A DNA stretch of 64,000 bases from contig CM055095.1 in the NCBI GenBank assembly GCA_029204225.1, positions 54,215,612 to 54,279,611 on the forward strand, in the 5' to 3' direction. The notes beneath the pieces are model-generated. The model saw only the letters and a list, made by a program, of their open reading frames with translations. It had not been told where the DNA came from and did no database searches. The translations under genes and the position numbers were made by a program. The stretch comes from Diphasiastrum complanatum (Eukaryota > Streptophyta > Lycopodiopsida > Lycopodiales > Lycopodiaceae). This document shows positions 13,016-25,182 of this stretch, in pieces; position 1 is the first letter of the stretch, and every line of letters starts with the position of its first letter.

Positions 13016-16000
13016 CTGCAAAGAACATTCCACAAACAAACGCTTTGATATTCGGCATAATGCAGCAGATACATTACAGAAAAAGTTTTTGAAACTAACG
13101 CCTCGAACAGAAAAAGTCTGTGCAAGCAATTTTCTTGCATAGAAAGGCACTACTGTGCTAATAAGCTCTTCATTACTAGCAGTTTGGAAATCTTAGACGT
13201 GGGTACTAGTAAGGACAATTATTGAAAAACAACCCCTAATGTGCAGCATCTCTTTCCTTTCATTTTTCAAATAGTAAATAGGGGCAGTCATCAATAGGAG
13301 TGAATCGGGGTATTCTATTTAGAGGGCATACCCTGTTCCAGCCACTAAAACTTTGACAAACAGAACAGGCACCCCTCTCACATCCTTATTACTCTGGTTG
13401 AAAGTCTATCTCTCTCTCTCTCTCTCGCTCTCGCTCGCTCTCTCGCTCCCGCGTGATATTGAAGACCTTAGAAGCCCGTTCCGACCCTTTTGGGTCGGAA
13501 CATTCTGTACGTTCCGGAACGAACTGGGTCGGAACGTTTTTTTAAAGGAAAAAAAAACCAGGTATCAAGCTGGCTGTGATCTTCCTTCTTCGTGATCTTC
13601 TTTCTTGATAATATATTGAGGGACGCTTTATAATGCATTGAGGGACGCCACAGATCAGAAATCGATTTGAAATCATTGTTTTGAAATCGATGCTGTGTAA
13701 ATTTAAACAAAGAAATCGATTTTAACAAACACTTTGATCCTAGAATCGCTATCTTCTATGACTGCTGCTCACGGTTTTCCTAGAATCGCTATCTGCCACA
13801 TTACATATATCCGAGCTATAGAATCGCTGTCTGAGCCACGCTATGTATCTTGTTAATCTGATTATCTCATTACTACGTTTTTCGGCAGAATCCCAGCAAA
13901 ATCCGTATATTGACACCTGCCTCGATGCTCAGTCTTAAACTGTGATGACACACACTGATCCAGATTTTTTTGCATTTAGTTGCGCGTATTGTCTCTGTAT
14001 CTAGTTGCCCGTTGCCTATTAAGTCTCAGGATATGGGTTTTTTTTTCTTTGTAAAAAAACGTATTTTTTTTTATTTTTTTTGGGAGTAAGTTGAAGACTT
14101 AGAAGCAGAACTTCTTATCCATGCGAAAGATATACTCTCTCCCATACTTTCTGATCTTTTTAATCAAGCTGTGATTCAGGGCTTCCTCACCTCTTGGTGT
14201 ACCAATGTCCCCACCATTCACAAGGGAGGTGACCCCATGAGGCCAGAAAACTATCTCACTATTATGGTTGGACACATTATGGCAAAGGTTTATGGTTCAG
14301 TCCTTCAGACAACAGTCAGTTCCGCACTCACGAAGGCTTTTTTAAAGCAACCGCAAATGCTTCCTAGGTTGTAGGCTTGACTGTCAGATCACACCACCAT
14401 GACGATGCCTTGCCGCGTAGAAACAACACCGCACTCTCAATCTTTTTTTCTCATCAGGAACTCCGTGTAGATTGAAATAACTGCTCCACTTGGCGAGCCA
14501 ATCCTCCACAACTTCTGGCTTTTTCTCCTTCTTCTCCCCCAAGTAAGTCTCAGGCTGGAATATGAGATCGAAGAACACAATAGTTTCATTTGGTTCAACA
14601 AAACCTCCATGTGCTGATCTCGTAAATTATTCCGATGATTCATATCATTATGTGCAGTACTCAACTACTGGCAAATTTGGATGTACAAAGGTACAACAAG
14701 ATTTGCAACTTCTTCAGCCACCTTGAATTATCGAAAACAGGAAATAACTGACCATAGTTAACGAATACGTCTATTCTTAACCTTTAGTGAGATACTATGA
14801 CCAATTTTGACTGAAACTGACTCCAGTACGGTCAAACCACTGATCTTAGTTCCTTCCATAGATAATTCTAGACAACCGAGAAAAACTGAAAAATTTGAAT
14901 TTTTGGAATTTTTTTTTAGATTAAACATAACTTACAAATTCGAAGAAAAGTACAGTCATATAGGCAATCAAAATCTAAAAAACGATACGATTTCTAATCT
15001 TATTACCAAAATCCCCTAAATCAAATAATGTGAACATGATTAACCTTTGCCAAAACTTTGAGAACTGTGCTTGAAGATTGACTCCCTTGGTCTCTTTGAA
15101 CATCTTCCAAGCTACCACAAATATGTAAGGATCTCACCAACACCCATAATAACAATTGTAAGTAGGAAATGATTCTTTTGCATTAACACTCACTTTAGAA
15201 ACATGTACTTGTAAATGGTAGACTCCACTTGTGTTGAACCCTTGAATTGAATCCACTCCGCCTTCTTGGAGGGCGCACTATTTTCCCTCCCAGTTGGGCC
15301 CTAGCCACCCAGCTTCCTTTTAGGGCTTCCTCTTGGCTATAAATAGGGAAACTGTGTCATTTGTTATTCAGCTGATGATATTTCTCTGTCTTTCCTGCTT
15401 TCTAGGGTTAAGTCTTGCTTATGTGCTGCTTTCATAGCTTAAGTCTTGCTTATGTGATGCTTTCATAGCTTAGCTCTAGATCAGCTGTGGCTCTATTCGT
15501 AACTTGGTATCAGAGCACTTTCCTGATTGCTTAATTTCAGATCTGATTTTTTGATTGGGTGCCCATTTTCCTTGCTAATTTTTCTCTCTTTGCTGAGGGC
15601 TTTCGTCTCTTTGCTTCAGCAACATTCAGCACAGTTTGGAGGAGGATCAGCTCCTATCAAGCATTTTCCTTGGCGGAGCTTTAGCAGATAGTTAGCGGAA
15701 GTACTTCCGCTAAATTTGGCGGCCGAATTTTTTTTTTGTTTGCAGGCTGTCCATCACCCATCTTCAACCAAATTTCACGAAATTCCGACTTCGTTTGATA
15801 CTCCAATTTGTCACTTGCCTCCTGGCTGTCCAGCGCATTTTTACAACCTTCATTTTCACTTTTTTTTTTCATTTGCTGATTGTTGTCCTTTCTTAGTTGT
15901 CATAATAGTGGTTTTAATAGACTAATTTGGGATGACGACAAGAGTCCGCTCTCTCAAGTTTTCGTCTATTCCTTCTACTATCATTATGGCACATTCACCT

Positions 16001-19000
16001 ACCCCGAGTGAGACCCGATCAGTTTCATCGCATGGATGAGACCCTTTCTGACCTCGTTCTTCGCTTCGATACCGTTATGACCGGCTTTGCTACTATGCAG
16101 TCACAGATTGATTCTTTACAGCCTCATGGTCCTGGTAAAGCTCCTGTTTTTCCTACATTTGGGACTCCCCCTCCATTTGGATTTCCATCTTCTTCTGCTA
16201 GTCAGCCTGGTGGTGGACCGTTCATTCCATCTAACCCACCTCCTGGTTTCTTTCCTCGTCCCCCCCTTCCTGAGCCACACTTTGCTCGAGACTTTCGTGA
16301 TAGGGTACAGCTTGCTACCTATTCCGGTTCCTCCGACGGAAACTTATTAGAGAATTGGTTTGCTAAGCTTGACACATATTTTCAGATTTACCCCAAGACT
16401 GATCCTCAGAAGATCCAGTTGGCTGCTTTACATTTAGATGGACGTGCCGCCACGTGGTGGCGAGTTTATAGAGTTGATCCTGATCGGGAAGGGCTCCATG
16501 TATGGCATACTTTTCGTCGTGACCTCCGCCATGCTATGATTGATCCTCAGTGGCTTGACCGCCAACGTGATGCCCCTTCTGTTCCAGCTCTCTCCATTGT
16601 CCCTTCGTCTCCTCGTCCTCCAACTCCTCGACTTGCTTTTGTCCGACGTTACACGTCTGCAGAGTTCGCTGACCTTCAGCAGCAGCGTCTTTGCTTTCGT
16701 TGTAAGAGTCCTGACCATTTTGCCCGTGATCGCCGTCAGCCTCTCCCTACTACTACTGCTATTTTTTACCATGAGGGCACTACTCCAGATGATTCCGATA
16801 TCTACATTCATATTTCTGATGAGCCTGACCTATCCTCTGAGCCTTCCACTAATTTACTTCCTGCTACTTGCCATGCTCAGCTTGCCTATGCTACTTGGAC
16901 AGGGCGTCCTGGTCCTCGCTCCATTCGGTTACGTGTACATATTACAGGTTTGTCTATACCATAGTCGACGCCACCGGCAGATTCAGTTTTTGGTCCAGTG
17001 GGATGGCCGTCCTATTGAGGAGACCACATGGGAGCCTATTGATGTCTTTTATCATACACCATCACTTGCGGATCAGGCTCGTGCTCTTGCTGCACTTGTT
17101 GATTCCTCTACATCAGATGTTGTTCTAGCTGTTGATGCACCAGGGCTTGCTGCTACTTGATCCAGTTTCTTTTCGACAGTTGGGTCTTTTTCTTTTGTGC
17201 CAGGGAGAGTTATGGACTCGGCTCATTACATTTGTCGCGTCCATTTACATTTACTTTACTTTATGCATAAGCAGGCCTTGGGCCCTTTTTTATTCATTAG
17301 TGACACTTAGACTATATGGTTGGCCTTTGGCCTTATTATTCATTATTAGGCCATTTGGACATATTACTGGAGAGTGGGGGCCTTCTTGGAGGGCACTATT
17401 TTCCCTCCCAGTTGGGCCCTAGCCATCGGAAGCTTCCTTTTAGGGCTTCCTCTTGGCTATAAGTAGGGAAACCGTGTCATTTGTTATTCAGCTGATGATA
17501 TTGATCTCTCTCTTTAGTCTCCTTAATCTCTCTCTTTCTTGCTTTCTAGGGTTAAGTCTTGCTTATGTGCTGCTTTCATAGCTTAAGTCTTGCTTATATG
17601 ATGCTTTCATAGCTTAGCTCTAGATCAGCTGTGGCTCTATTCATAACTCTTTCTCACACAAATAGTACTAAACTATTCCATAGAGTCACTTGCCCAAAAC
17701 AACTTTCCAACTTAGAAGGCATCTCAACATGAAAACTCATCAAGAATAAAACCTAATGCTATATCAAATACATATGAAAACTTCCCAACTTATGTGTATA
17801 TATGTCCATCTTCCTCTTGATTTAAAAACATCTTGAACACAACCACACCAAAAACATCAACACATCCCTACACCAAAACCATTCATGATGATTAACTTGT
17901 AGAGAAATAAAGCTCGATACTTCCTCATCTTGAAGTTAACTTGCTTCACTTAAGAAGGCTTCATAATGATTCTCTAAGGCTGATCAATAACTTGTCAATT
18001 TATAGAAATGAACCCTCTTGTTTTTCATGAGGCTACACAACAACCTGTCAATTCAATAAATGAATCCCGTTGTTTTTACGAGGCTGAAAAACAACTTGAA
18101 TTGTTGTTTTTCAAAGGCTACATCCTTAGCTTCCAAATCTTATTGGAAACAACAAAATCTACCACATGACAAACCACGAACTTGGATAGATTCAAGAACT
18201 TGAAGAAAACATAGAACTTTTCTTCACCTCAAACAACACCTTCCTAGTAAAACTGATCTTTACTTGGTACAACTACATGAACAATCAACTATGACTTGGA
18301 TGGTATCCAGGAAATCACTTGACAACCACAACAAAAAATCACTTTGATTAATCATAAATCTCAAGTAATATTAGTTCTAATAGACAAGCAAGTTTCTACC
18401 ACATGAACTGGGAAGTATGACTTGGATAGAAACCAAACAATTTTTAAGAAACAACAAGATACTTTGGATCTTTGTCTTGGAATGATACCAATAAGAAGCT
18501 TTAGATTGCTCCCTGGTAGCTTTGCCTTCTAAGACTAGTATGATAACTTGCTTGTTGTGTCCCCATAAAAATGCATGTCAAAATTACATGAACTCCCTAT
18601 TGGAGTTGAACTTGCTTTCTGAACTGAATTTCCACATAGCTTGTAACAGCTGCCACTTGTAACAATGTCTTATAATTTGCCACCACAAAAAGAGACTATG
18701 CAGCAAAACCTTGTGCACATGCACCATCATGTACCAAACAATGGTATTTCAAATGACATCACATATAGTTCTTTACCTGCACACTTGGTACTTTACCAAT
18801 ATAATCGACACCCTCTTGTAAGTTCTGTAACTTTTACCTTTTGAAGTAGCTTGATATGGTATACCCTAGTGGTACATTCAATTGAGTATGCTCCAGATTT
18901 CTCATAGAAATCTCCAACCAACCGCAGCCAATAACATGCATTCTTCTTAGAAATATCCATCAATAATCTCAGTCAACAGCATGCACATCAACAGGCATCC

Positions 19001-22000
19001 CCAACTAGGTTCACTTCACATTTTAATTTGTCTTCACACCTTTGACGGAAAATTAACTCAATTTGCATACCCTAATCTTTGAGTCTGCATGTCCTTCGTA
19101 GATAAGGAAAATGGCGGTGCCACTCCTCTCGCCATGACTATCTCGACCTTTTCCCTACAAGTCTCTCATAATCTCTCATTTTGTTGCTTTCCTCTTGGCC
19201 TTCTGAAGTTGACCTTCCAATATCAAGTTTAGCACCAAAACGTTCGAGTCATATGACTCATTTTTTCATAGTCATTCGATTTCCATAGTCCTATGCTTGT
19301 ACAACCCACAGATATACACTAGATTCATATAATGAACACATAGTCCATACATACATTTGTTACAAAACTGACTTAGTCATACAAGTTACCCAAGACAAGA
19401 TTCCTATTGTTGTTAGACAATAGTCATACATATGCAAGAGAACACAAACAACAATGATGAAGCAATGATGATGAGATGTACTCCAACTATGTTCCATTAC
19501 AATGGAGTAGGGCGCACTACATACTTATAGTCCTTGGCATCCAATCTCTATGCCAATAATGAAAAAGCAATCTAAAAGCAACCCAAAAGCAATTGCCTAA
19601 TTAACGTCTCTATATAAGGTATAGCAAAACTTGTGCTCCAAATCAAGCACTAGAATCTTGAACTTGAGTCTAACTTGACTTTACTAAATATAGGTGAAGG
19701 CCCATAGAAGTAGCACGCAGGTATGGCCCAGTAATTCTAATTAATCCTAGATGACAACATTAGGGGGAACAATGTGAACATTGATTCTAACAACATTTCC
19801 ATACATTAGGATTCACAACTACTTTGACATCAATTTATTATATATAGGCCTAATTCTTAAATAAACATCAAAACTCATTTGAATTGCAATGGGGCACACC
19901 AATTTTGGAGGGAGCCATATTCTAGTAATTTTGACATAGACGTTGGTTATGGGTTTGTATAAGTAGGAGCTAAAGACACTCTTAGTATGTATTGCTTTGG
20001 TGATTAGAGCTCTAAGTTAATGAATTCTATCGGAGATCTACCAGAGCTATCGGCAGTTCACACTTTATGAGGAGTATTCTTAGTTGGAGATTGCTTTGTG
20101 ATTATCATTTTCTACTTTTCCATTGTTATCAAATTTCTTTTCCTTCGAGGAGTAAACCATGAATTTTGGTCTTTGGCACTAGTTCTCTACAACAGTGATA
20201 TTTACTTATGTTTGGATCATTACATTCTTGGCATCAAATCGCTCAAGAAGACAACTTTTTTTTGTGGCTGTGCCCGGAACCCTAAATTCAAAAACTCTAA
20301 TCTTTCCACTGTGCTCATAATTATCTCTTTCATATTATTTGAAGACAAAAGTTGAAAATAACTACATTTCTGGAAGCACTAGATCAGAGGGCACCTTAGC
20401 AGCTAGACGATACATCAATTAAAGTTTTATGAGAAGCTATAGCAAAATGAAAATTTTGGTCGAAGGGGGTAACCTTTACAATTTATGTACAAGAAATGTG
20501 CTTGGACAAATGGGAAAGTAACTAACTGCTGCTAAGTCTATGATTTTCCAGCAAATCTTTGATTGACAACTACACTCTGAAAGACTTGCATCAGCCTAAT
20601 GACAAAATTTCAAAGTGAAAGGCTTAGGCTTATCATACATTTGTAAGATCAAACCCTGGAAATGCAAGGACAGTGAAAGCATTTTCAGGAGCAAAAACGT
20701 CCAACATGGAGCGGCGAGCTCGCTGCAGCCACTCTTCATGACTGAATCCATCATGTAGACTCAAAAGCTCATTCAGAAATCGCAGCTCCAAACTGGCTTC
20801 TTTCTGCATCATTTCATTCTGCAAACCAAGCAAATATATGGGGTACTTGTAAAAGCTTCAGCAGTGATTGATAGCATGTGATGGAATACTTTGCATCTGA
20901 AGCCGCAACTTTTTGTTATCTTGAGAAGAAAAATACCTCAATTCGTCTGTACAGCAAATCAAAAGCTTGCATAGCATCCCTTTCATCCTAGTCAAAGTGA
21001 ACATTTTCATTGTCAGTGACCTGCCTCCATTATTACACCATTAGACTTCATGTGCTTATGCAGATAAATTTGATAAGAAGTCTCTAGGCCAGGTCTTTTT
21101 ACTACTAATTCAAAAAGGGCTAAGACTCAGATTATCTTGATTACACCGTGCTCAATTTGTCTATAAATAAAACTAAGGGTCTGCTTATGTCCCTTTTTTC
21201 TTAGATAGCATGAATTTTGAAATCATATACTCATGCTCAGTGACTGATGTTCGCTACACCATAAAACTTCAGATCATTATGGAGAAAAATTTGATATGCG
21301 CCATGACTCAGATATTTTACCAATCTAAAAAGTGACTTAAAATTGACATTAGCTTATTGGATATGCTTTACTGCTCAGGTCTTCAATTATAGACATATAT
21401 TTTGACCTTGGCTCTCCATGTTATAGATTGTTATTTGGGCCCCTACATGCTACTTAAATTTTTATTGAAAGCTTTTCTACGTTTTTAAACCAGAACTTTC
21501 AAACACATGGGAAGAGACATTCCAGTCCTATACCCTAATCATTCAAATTCAATCCCTTCTGTCCATAGAATTGAGCATAAGAGAGGTGAATTGAGGTTCC
21601 AGAAGGCTATAAGAGCTGTGGGCCTTATTTATAGTTGAAAGAAGATTCAACAGTTTAGCATAGCCAGTGTAGCTCAAATAGGTCAGTAACATAATCAAGC
21701 TAGAGCTGTCGCTACTCATTCAAAAAATAATTCATTTTTGAGACATTTTATTCATTTGAATGATAAAGCTCTCTTGAAACCATTGCTGGTGATACACTCA
21801 CAGAGGACCACATGGCACACACAGTTCCAGATCACATCTTTCTTTTCCAGACTAGAACCTTTAAATTTGGAGACACAGATATTGGCACCAGGATCAATTA
21901 TGGAGAGCATCGACATTGATAACTCTTGCCAAGGCTTAATCTCCACAAGCTCCATCAAGATCCCCATGTGCTAGGATTTGCCCAGCTGCAGGTGCAGAAA

Positions 22001-22362
22001 CCCCTCTAGGTAGGGTCACAATTTCTTTGAACTGATGAGTCATGATGCATGATGAGGTGCCTGAGTAATAGTAATCATGGTACCTGAAGCCTTTTGCTAC
22101 TATTAGTCATCCTACAGACAGACCATGTTGTTCACAATGTTAAATCTATACATCTTATATTTTGCATCTTGTATGTTAATGGAGGCCTAGTGCTTTCTGT
22201 AGCTACATAGTTCATGATTGACTTAGCCTTAGCAGTAAAACTTAGAATAATTTTCCTTTTCATAATATATATGCTTTTGTGTTCCCACATAACCCCACTT
22301 TCATATGTAATGTGCTAGTCTTAAATTCCGTTTTTGGCACTCAAAAGACATTGATAAATATC

Positions 22363-22415
<53 letters not shown>

Positions 22416-24606
22416 GGGATTTTGCTCCAAAATGCTTCTGGAAAAATAGGCCTTCACAATGTTCACATGCACGTCAAAGCCAGGACCACATAATGTTCAG
22501 CGTTATGCTATAGACTACCAGTCTTTATCTTCTTGCAAAGCAAATGAGTTGTACTCACAACCTTTGGAAATAACAATTTCCCCAATCCAAAAAGGGCTCT
22601 ATGAGCCTCTATCCAAAACTAGACCAAGAATCAAAAAATGCTTGGTTGAAATTACATCGCGTTGTGCGAGCTCCAGGCGATTCTTTATTACCAGTAGAAC
22701 CAATGGTGATAGATCACCATTCTTCCCTGCTTCTACAATCATCTGCAAAAAGAACCAGTATGCTGTTAGAAAGCCATCAACTACTTTCTCTTTTACAAGT
22801 AGAAGCTTTTAATCCTATTGTCCAAAAATTGATGGAAGCCTGTTCCACACCAAATAGTACAGAAATATCATCCGTATGTACACAATGTGATCCATTTTGT
22901 ACGAATGGAACATGATTAACCCTCACCTTATGTTCCTAACCCACAATAAGGCAAGAGTTTTTAGGCACAGCGATGCTAGGGATGTCCCAGTCTATCATGC
23001 CACAGTTCTAATTTGTTAAGTGATTCTTTGGATTTTTTCAATCCCAAACAATAATACAAAAGGGCTGTTTTCTCTTTAAATACAAATCCAGCAAATTTTC
23101 ACAAAGATTAAAAATTCATAAGGAACGGCATTCGTTAGCTGCCCAATTTGTATTCTACAGAACTATGCACCAAACATCTTTCTGAATCTTGAACTGACCC
23201 TTTTTCGAGTACCAAATTTTCGACTATATGAAAGTGAGATTTTTTTTTCAAATATTCATTGGAGTCGCAGTTACAAAATTTTGCACTTAAGGGTCTGATA
23301 CCACTAGTTTAGTGGTGCAAAACTGCAACAATCAAAGAAAGTGGCATATACAAGTTCATCACACTGATTCGTTGTAATTAAGTGTAATATGATGTTATTT
23401 ATGTACAAATCATCACATACGAATGTTTGAAACAAAAAATTTGAAACATGTGTTTACAGCAGTGAGATACCTGGAAGGATACAATCTCATGGTTACAGCA
23501 ACCAACTGGTGAAATAACCCATGTTTAAGCTATGGACATGCCAAAATAAACAAATCAAACATGTAACCACCTCTAACATATAGGGACGTTTATATTTTCC
23601 CTATTGATACATGCTCTGGTACAAAATAAACTTATGGCTGAAATTCTGAATTAAAATCAACAATAAGCTGCAAGCTTTGAGGATTGATTTGCTTGTTATC
23701 ATGAAAAAGAAACCACATACATATGGTTCATCTACGAACGACTAGAAGTGAACTTAAATCCTTATAGTAGGAATGCAGGCACACAAGTTTCTTGCTGGCA
23801 TGCTGAGAAATCTTGCCAGTATATTTCCAAGATGAACACCCAAGTATAACAAGACATACCTCTTCAACGTCTTCACCTGCTAGGATTAGACTGGCAACTA
23901 ACCGCTTTGCTCTCCTTACATCCTCCTGTGGAAAATTTTGCAATTTCCCTGCAATCTGACGATATTCTTCTACTTTTGTCTGTTCCTCCTTTTCCTCCTC
24001 CCGGCGCCTCCTTTGTAACTCCTTAGACTCCTCCCGCCGTTCTTTCTCCCATTTCTGTCACAGAGATTAAGACTAGAGAAGCCTGCCCATTGAGGGTGTT
24101 GTCAAATGCTCTAACCAAACGATTAATTAAATCTTCAAGAATAAAAATTTTGATTTCAAAGCTTCGATACGATCAGACATTATTATTGCACATACAAAAC
24201 AATGGATTCATTCCACAAAAACATTGAAAGCTGGATTATGATTCCTTTTTTACTGCACGGCTCCAAGAAATGAGAATCTGAAACCCATCATCTTAACAAA
24301 AGAATCCACAAGAATGTAGCGCCTTCAACCTCTCTACATCCTACTTTACACTTGTTACCAAGGGGAAGACAAGATGCATAGATTAGACAGTCTGATAGTT
24401 CATGAGGAAAAACAAGATTCAGCCACCTCGTCTTGAACTGGTTCTTGAACCCTTGCTGATATCTGCACTCTGCAAGTAAGAATCCGGGATCCAGGATGCC
24501 ATTGTTTCAAGCTATTTGCAGTCACTACCTCCTTTCCTGCAAACATTAAGCAGCAAGATACCCTCATCCTCAAAGCTGAACAATATACCCTAGCAATAGG
24601 TAACAT
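12794..24606 (-). CDS. PAC: PALE CRESS (PAC), plastid RNA/ribosome biogenesis protein, six exons
   Basis: Exons on the minus strand are 24606-24427, 24054-23860, 22742-22656, 20987-20937, 20818-20639 and 13015-12794: 915 nt, 304 residues plus stop. All introns are GT-AG and phase 0, so the frame stays open throughout. The product matches the PAC family from end to end: an N-terminal stretch rich in basic and hydroxylated residues with few acids (a likely plastid transit peptide), a charged coiled coil starting KWEKERREESKELQRRRREE, then blocks such as VRRAKRLVASLI, LVLLVIKNRLELAQR, FDLLYRRIE, LLSLHDGF, FPGFDL and LLRVDFLREVDKLL. The length is close to the roughly 310 residues usual for the family. 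PAC is known to act in the chloroplast, binding plastid RNAs and promoting 50S ribosomal subunit assembly; mutants are pale. The start is chosen from an ATG with A at -3 that gives a 60-residue first exon. An upstream non-coding exon or another start is possible. Introns are 372, 1117, 1668, 118 and 7623 bp; the last is filled with retroelement debris. Confidence 0.9.
13409..13449 (+). repeat. (TC)n with CG-containing interruptions
   Basis: A pyrimidine run of tctc units interspersed with cgctc, inside the last PAC intron. Confidence 0.85.
13478..13535. repeat. Short GC-rich inverted repeats
   Basis: gttccgaccc at 13478-13487 and gggtcggaac at 13492-13501 are perfect reverse complements around a four-T loop. 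The palindrome gttccggaac follows at 13511-13520, then another gggtcggaac at 13526-13535. This stands out from the AT-rich surroundings. Confidence 0.85.
14091..14374 (+). pseudogene. LINE reverse transcriptase N-terminal fragment
   Basis: An open frame beginning EDLEAELLIHAKDILSP and continuing through GFLTSWCTNVPTIHKGGD and PENYLTIMVGHIMAKVYG matches the start of a LINE/non-LTR reverse transcriptase: the W...P..KKGD...NYR.I...KL motif order of RT blocks 0-1. The frame then stops and no downstream catalytic Asp-Asp block is present. It is a truncated copy in the last PAC intron. Confidence 0.7.
14384..14664 (-). pseudogene. Ty3-type gag fragment
   Basis: Two overlapping minus-strand frames together encode a gag-like stretch: an asparagine-rich start, then PETYLGEKKEKKPEVVEDWL and AKWSSYFNLHGVPDEKK, resembling the Retrotrans_gag core (VEDWL....YF...GVPDEKK). 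One frameshift separates the halves. It abuts the LINE fragment in the opposite orientation. Confidence 0.55.
15261..15504 (+). repeat. 5' LTR of copy A, 5'-truncated
   Basis: It is closely similar to 17384-17648, sharing gagggc(gc)actattttccctcc, a tataaata box at 15338-15345 and the run to tctattcgtaac. The first part of the LTR (U3 start) is absent here. Confidence 0.88.
15505..15516 (+). other. Primer binding site (tRNA-iMet type)
   Basis: tggtatcagagc directly follows the LTR end. It is the standard initiator-Met primer site of plant LTR retrotransposons. Confidence 0.85.
15986..16964 (+). pseudogene. gag of copy A, frameshifted near its start
   Basis: A gag start at ATG 15986 hits a stop after 17 codons; the long frame resumes from about 16008 and runs to 16964. 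The frame has a Pro/Phe-rich N-terminal part, then the Retrotrans_gag core ([37 protein letters not shown]), and a zinc knuckle CFRCKSPDHFARDR whose fourth ligand is Arg instead of Cys, one transition away. Relative to copy B, about 70-100 residues after the WL.RQ.D position are missing. Confidence 0.8.
16950..17160 (+). pseudogene. Integrase C-terminal chromodomain remnant of copy A
   Basis: In a different frame from gag, QIQFLVQWDGRPIEETTWEP matches the chromodomain C-terminal half (FLVKWKG...ATWE) of Ty3 chromoviruses. A short tail and TGA follow, then the 3' LTR. Only the last piece of pol survives. Confidence 0.8.
17213..17648 (+). repeat. 3' LTR of copy A
   Basis: It starts tggactcggctcattaca, as does the LTR of copy B at 51657, and ends at tcataact. 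A purine-rich cagggagagt just upstream is the likely polypurine tract. Confidence 0.85.
17649..20638. other. Left part of PAC last intron, no gene recognised
   Basis: AT-rich sequence without a domain-bearing frame. Short frames such as 20098-20355 (+) have no recognised similarity. I take it as intron sequence with old repeats. Confidence 0.5.
20639..20818 (-). CDS. PAC: PAC exon 5
   Basis: The acceptor TTTGCAG and donor AAT|GTATGA bound 60 codons containing the conserved LLSLHDGF, EEWLQRARRSM and FPGFDL blocks. Confidence 0.92.
20937..20987 (-). CDS. PAC: PAC exon 4 (17 codons)
   Basis: A micro-exon between acceptor TTGACTAG and donor GAG|GTATTT encodes DERDAMQAFDLLYRRIE. It joins exon 3 in phase 0 to give the conserved double Asp. 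Confidence 0.9.
22366..22412 (+). repeat. (TC)n microsatellite, about 47 bp
   Basis: Pure tc dinucleotides inside PAC intron 3. Confidence 0.97.
22656..22742 (-). CDS. PAC: PAC exon 3
   Basis: The acceptor TTTTTGCAG and donor GAT|GTAATT bound 29 codons containing LSPLVLLVIKNRLELAQRD, a clear counterpart of the conserved PAC segment that ends in NRLDLARRD. Plus-strand frames over the same DNA are antisense shadows. Confidence 0.88.
23860..24054 (-). CDS. PAC: PAC exon 2 (charged coiled coil)
   Basis: The acceptor TGTGACAG and donor GAG|GTATGT bound 65 in-frame codons. The first half is almost all Glu, Lys and Arg (coiled coil); the second half, EYRQIAGKLQNFPQEDVRRA, is a conserved PAC block. 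Confidence 0.9.
24427..24606 (-). CDS. PAC: PAC exon 1 (transit peptide region)
   Basis: It encodes 60 residues from MLPIARVYCSALRMRVSCC to VQEPVQDE, rich in Arg, Ser and Cys with acids only near the end, as expected of a chloroplast transit peptide followed by the mature start. The donor is GAG|GTGGCT. An internal TTTGCAG inside it could instead be an acceptor at 24536 for a further upstream exon; a candidate ATG for that lies at 25906-25904. I prefer the intronless start. Confidence 0.65.
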
Positions 24607-25103
24607 TTTATGCCTCTGCTTTTACTGCGGGCTCAAGTTTCACACAACTTATGAAGGCCATGTTTAATAGAAGAATAATTTGACCACTATTACTTCAAAT
24701 GAAGTGAATAACTGGCACTGAAGCTTGTTGATTTCAATCTTGCAGCCATTGAAGCCGTCTTTCAACTACGACCACATGCTATGGGCAATTTTTTCTTCAT
24801 CAGATTCAGAAATGACATAAAGATCCAAAACTCTTATTACAACTTTCATTTTGACAAACCCAATTAAAGCATGAATTCTTTTGAGCTGAAAAAGGTAGTT
24901 AGTTCACAACTTGCTGGATATAAGCTTATAATAGGACATTTAAAGAGTTACATATTTTCCATAATGCCAAGTGCTCATTGTTTCTTTTTATTTTGGAGCC
25001 GCCTTCAGAGACAATATGTTCATGTGTTTCTTAACCATTGACACATTCCACCAAAACTTTCATATGGACAGCCACAGATTGACACCTAAGCGCTTGGCAC
25101 TAT

Positions 25104-25182
25104 GCATCTTGGTTTCCAAGGGGGCTTGAACCTGGGACCAAAGAAACTTTGGATGCCAAGCTAAACGACCGAGCCAACTCCA
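25104..25182 (-). mobile_element. tRNA-derived SINE, copy 1
   Basis: On the minus strand it reads gagttggctcggtcg, then a shared catccaaagt block, then tcccaggttcaagcc and gaaaccaagatgc. The first part resembles a pol III A box and the later one a B box (GGTTCAAGCC). It is clearly homologous to the plus-strand copy at 26130-26211. No convincing target duplication was found for this copy. Confidence 0.7.

Larger units (their letters stand above)
15261..17648 (+). mobile_element. Ty3 chromovirus-type LTR retrotransposon, internally deleted (copy A)
   Basis: The element has a truncated 5' LTR (15261-15504), a tRNA-iMet-type primer site, gag, a chromodomain remnant and a complete-looking 3' LTR (17213-17648). 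Between the gag end and the chromodomain the whole of protease, RT, RNase H and most of integrase is missing, so it cannot move on its own. It lies in the last PAC intron in the opposite orientation to the gene. A related copy (copy B) lies at 51.6-54.7 kb. Confidence 0.88.

Noticed and set aside
22459-22915. Two overlapping plus-strand frames of 104-117 codons in PAC intron 3 and exon 3
   Set aside because: They are partly antisense to PAC exon 3 (22656-22742), start in intron DNA, have no recognised domain, and lack a supporting context.
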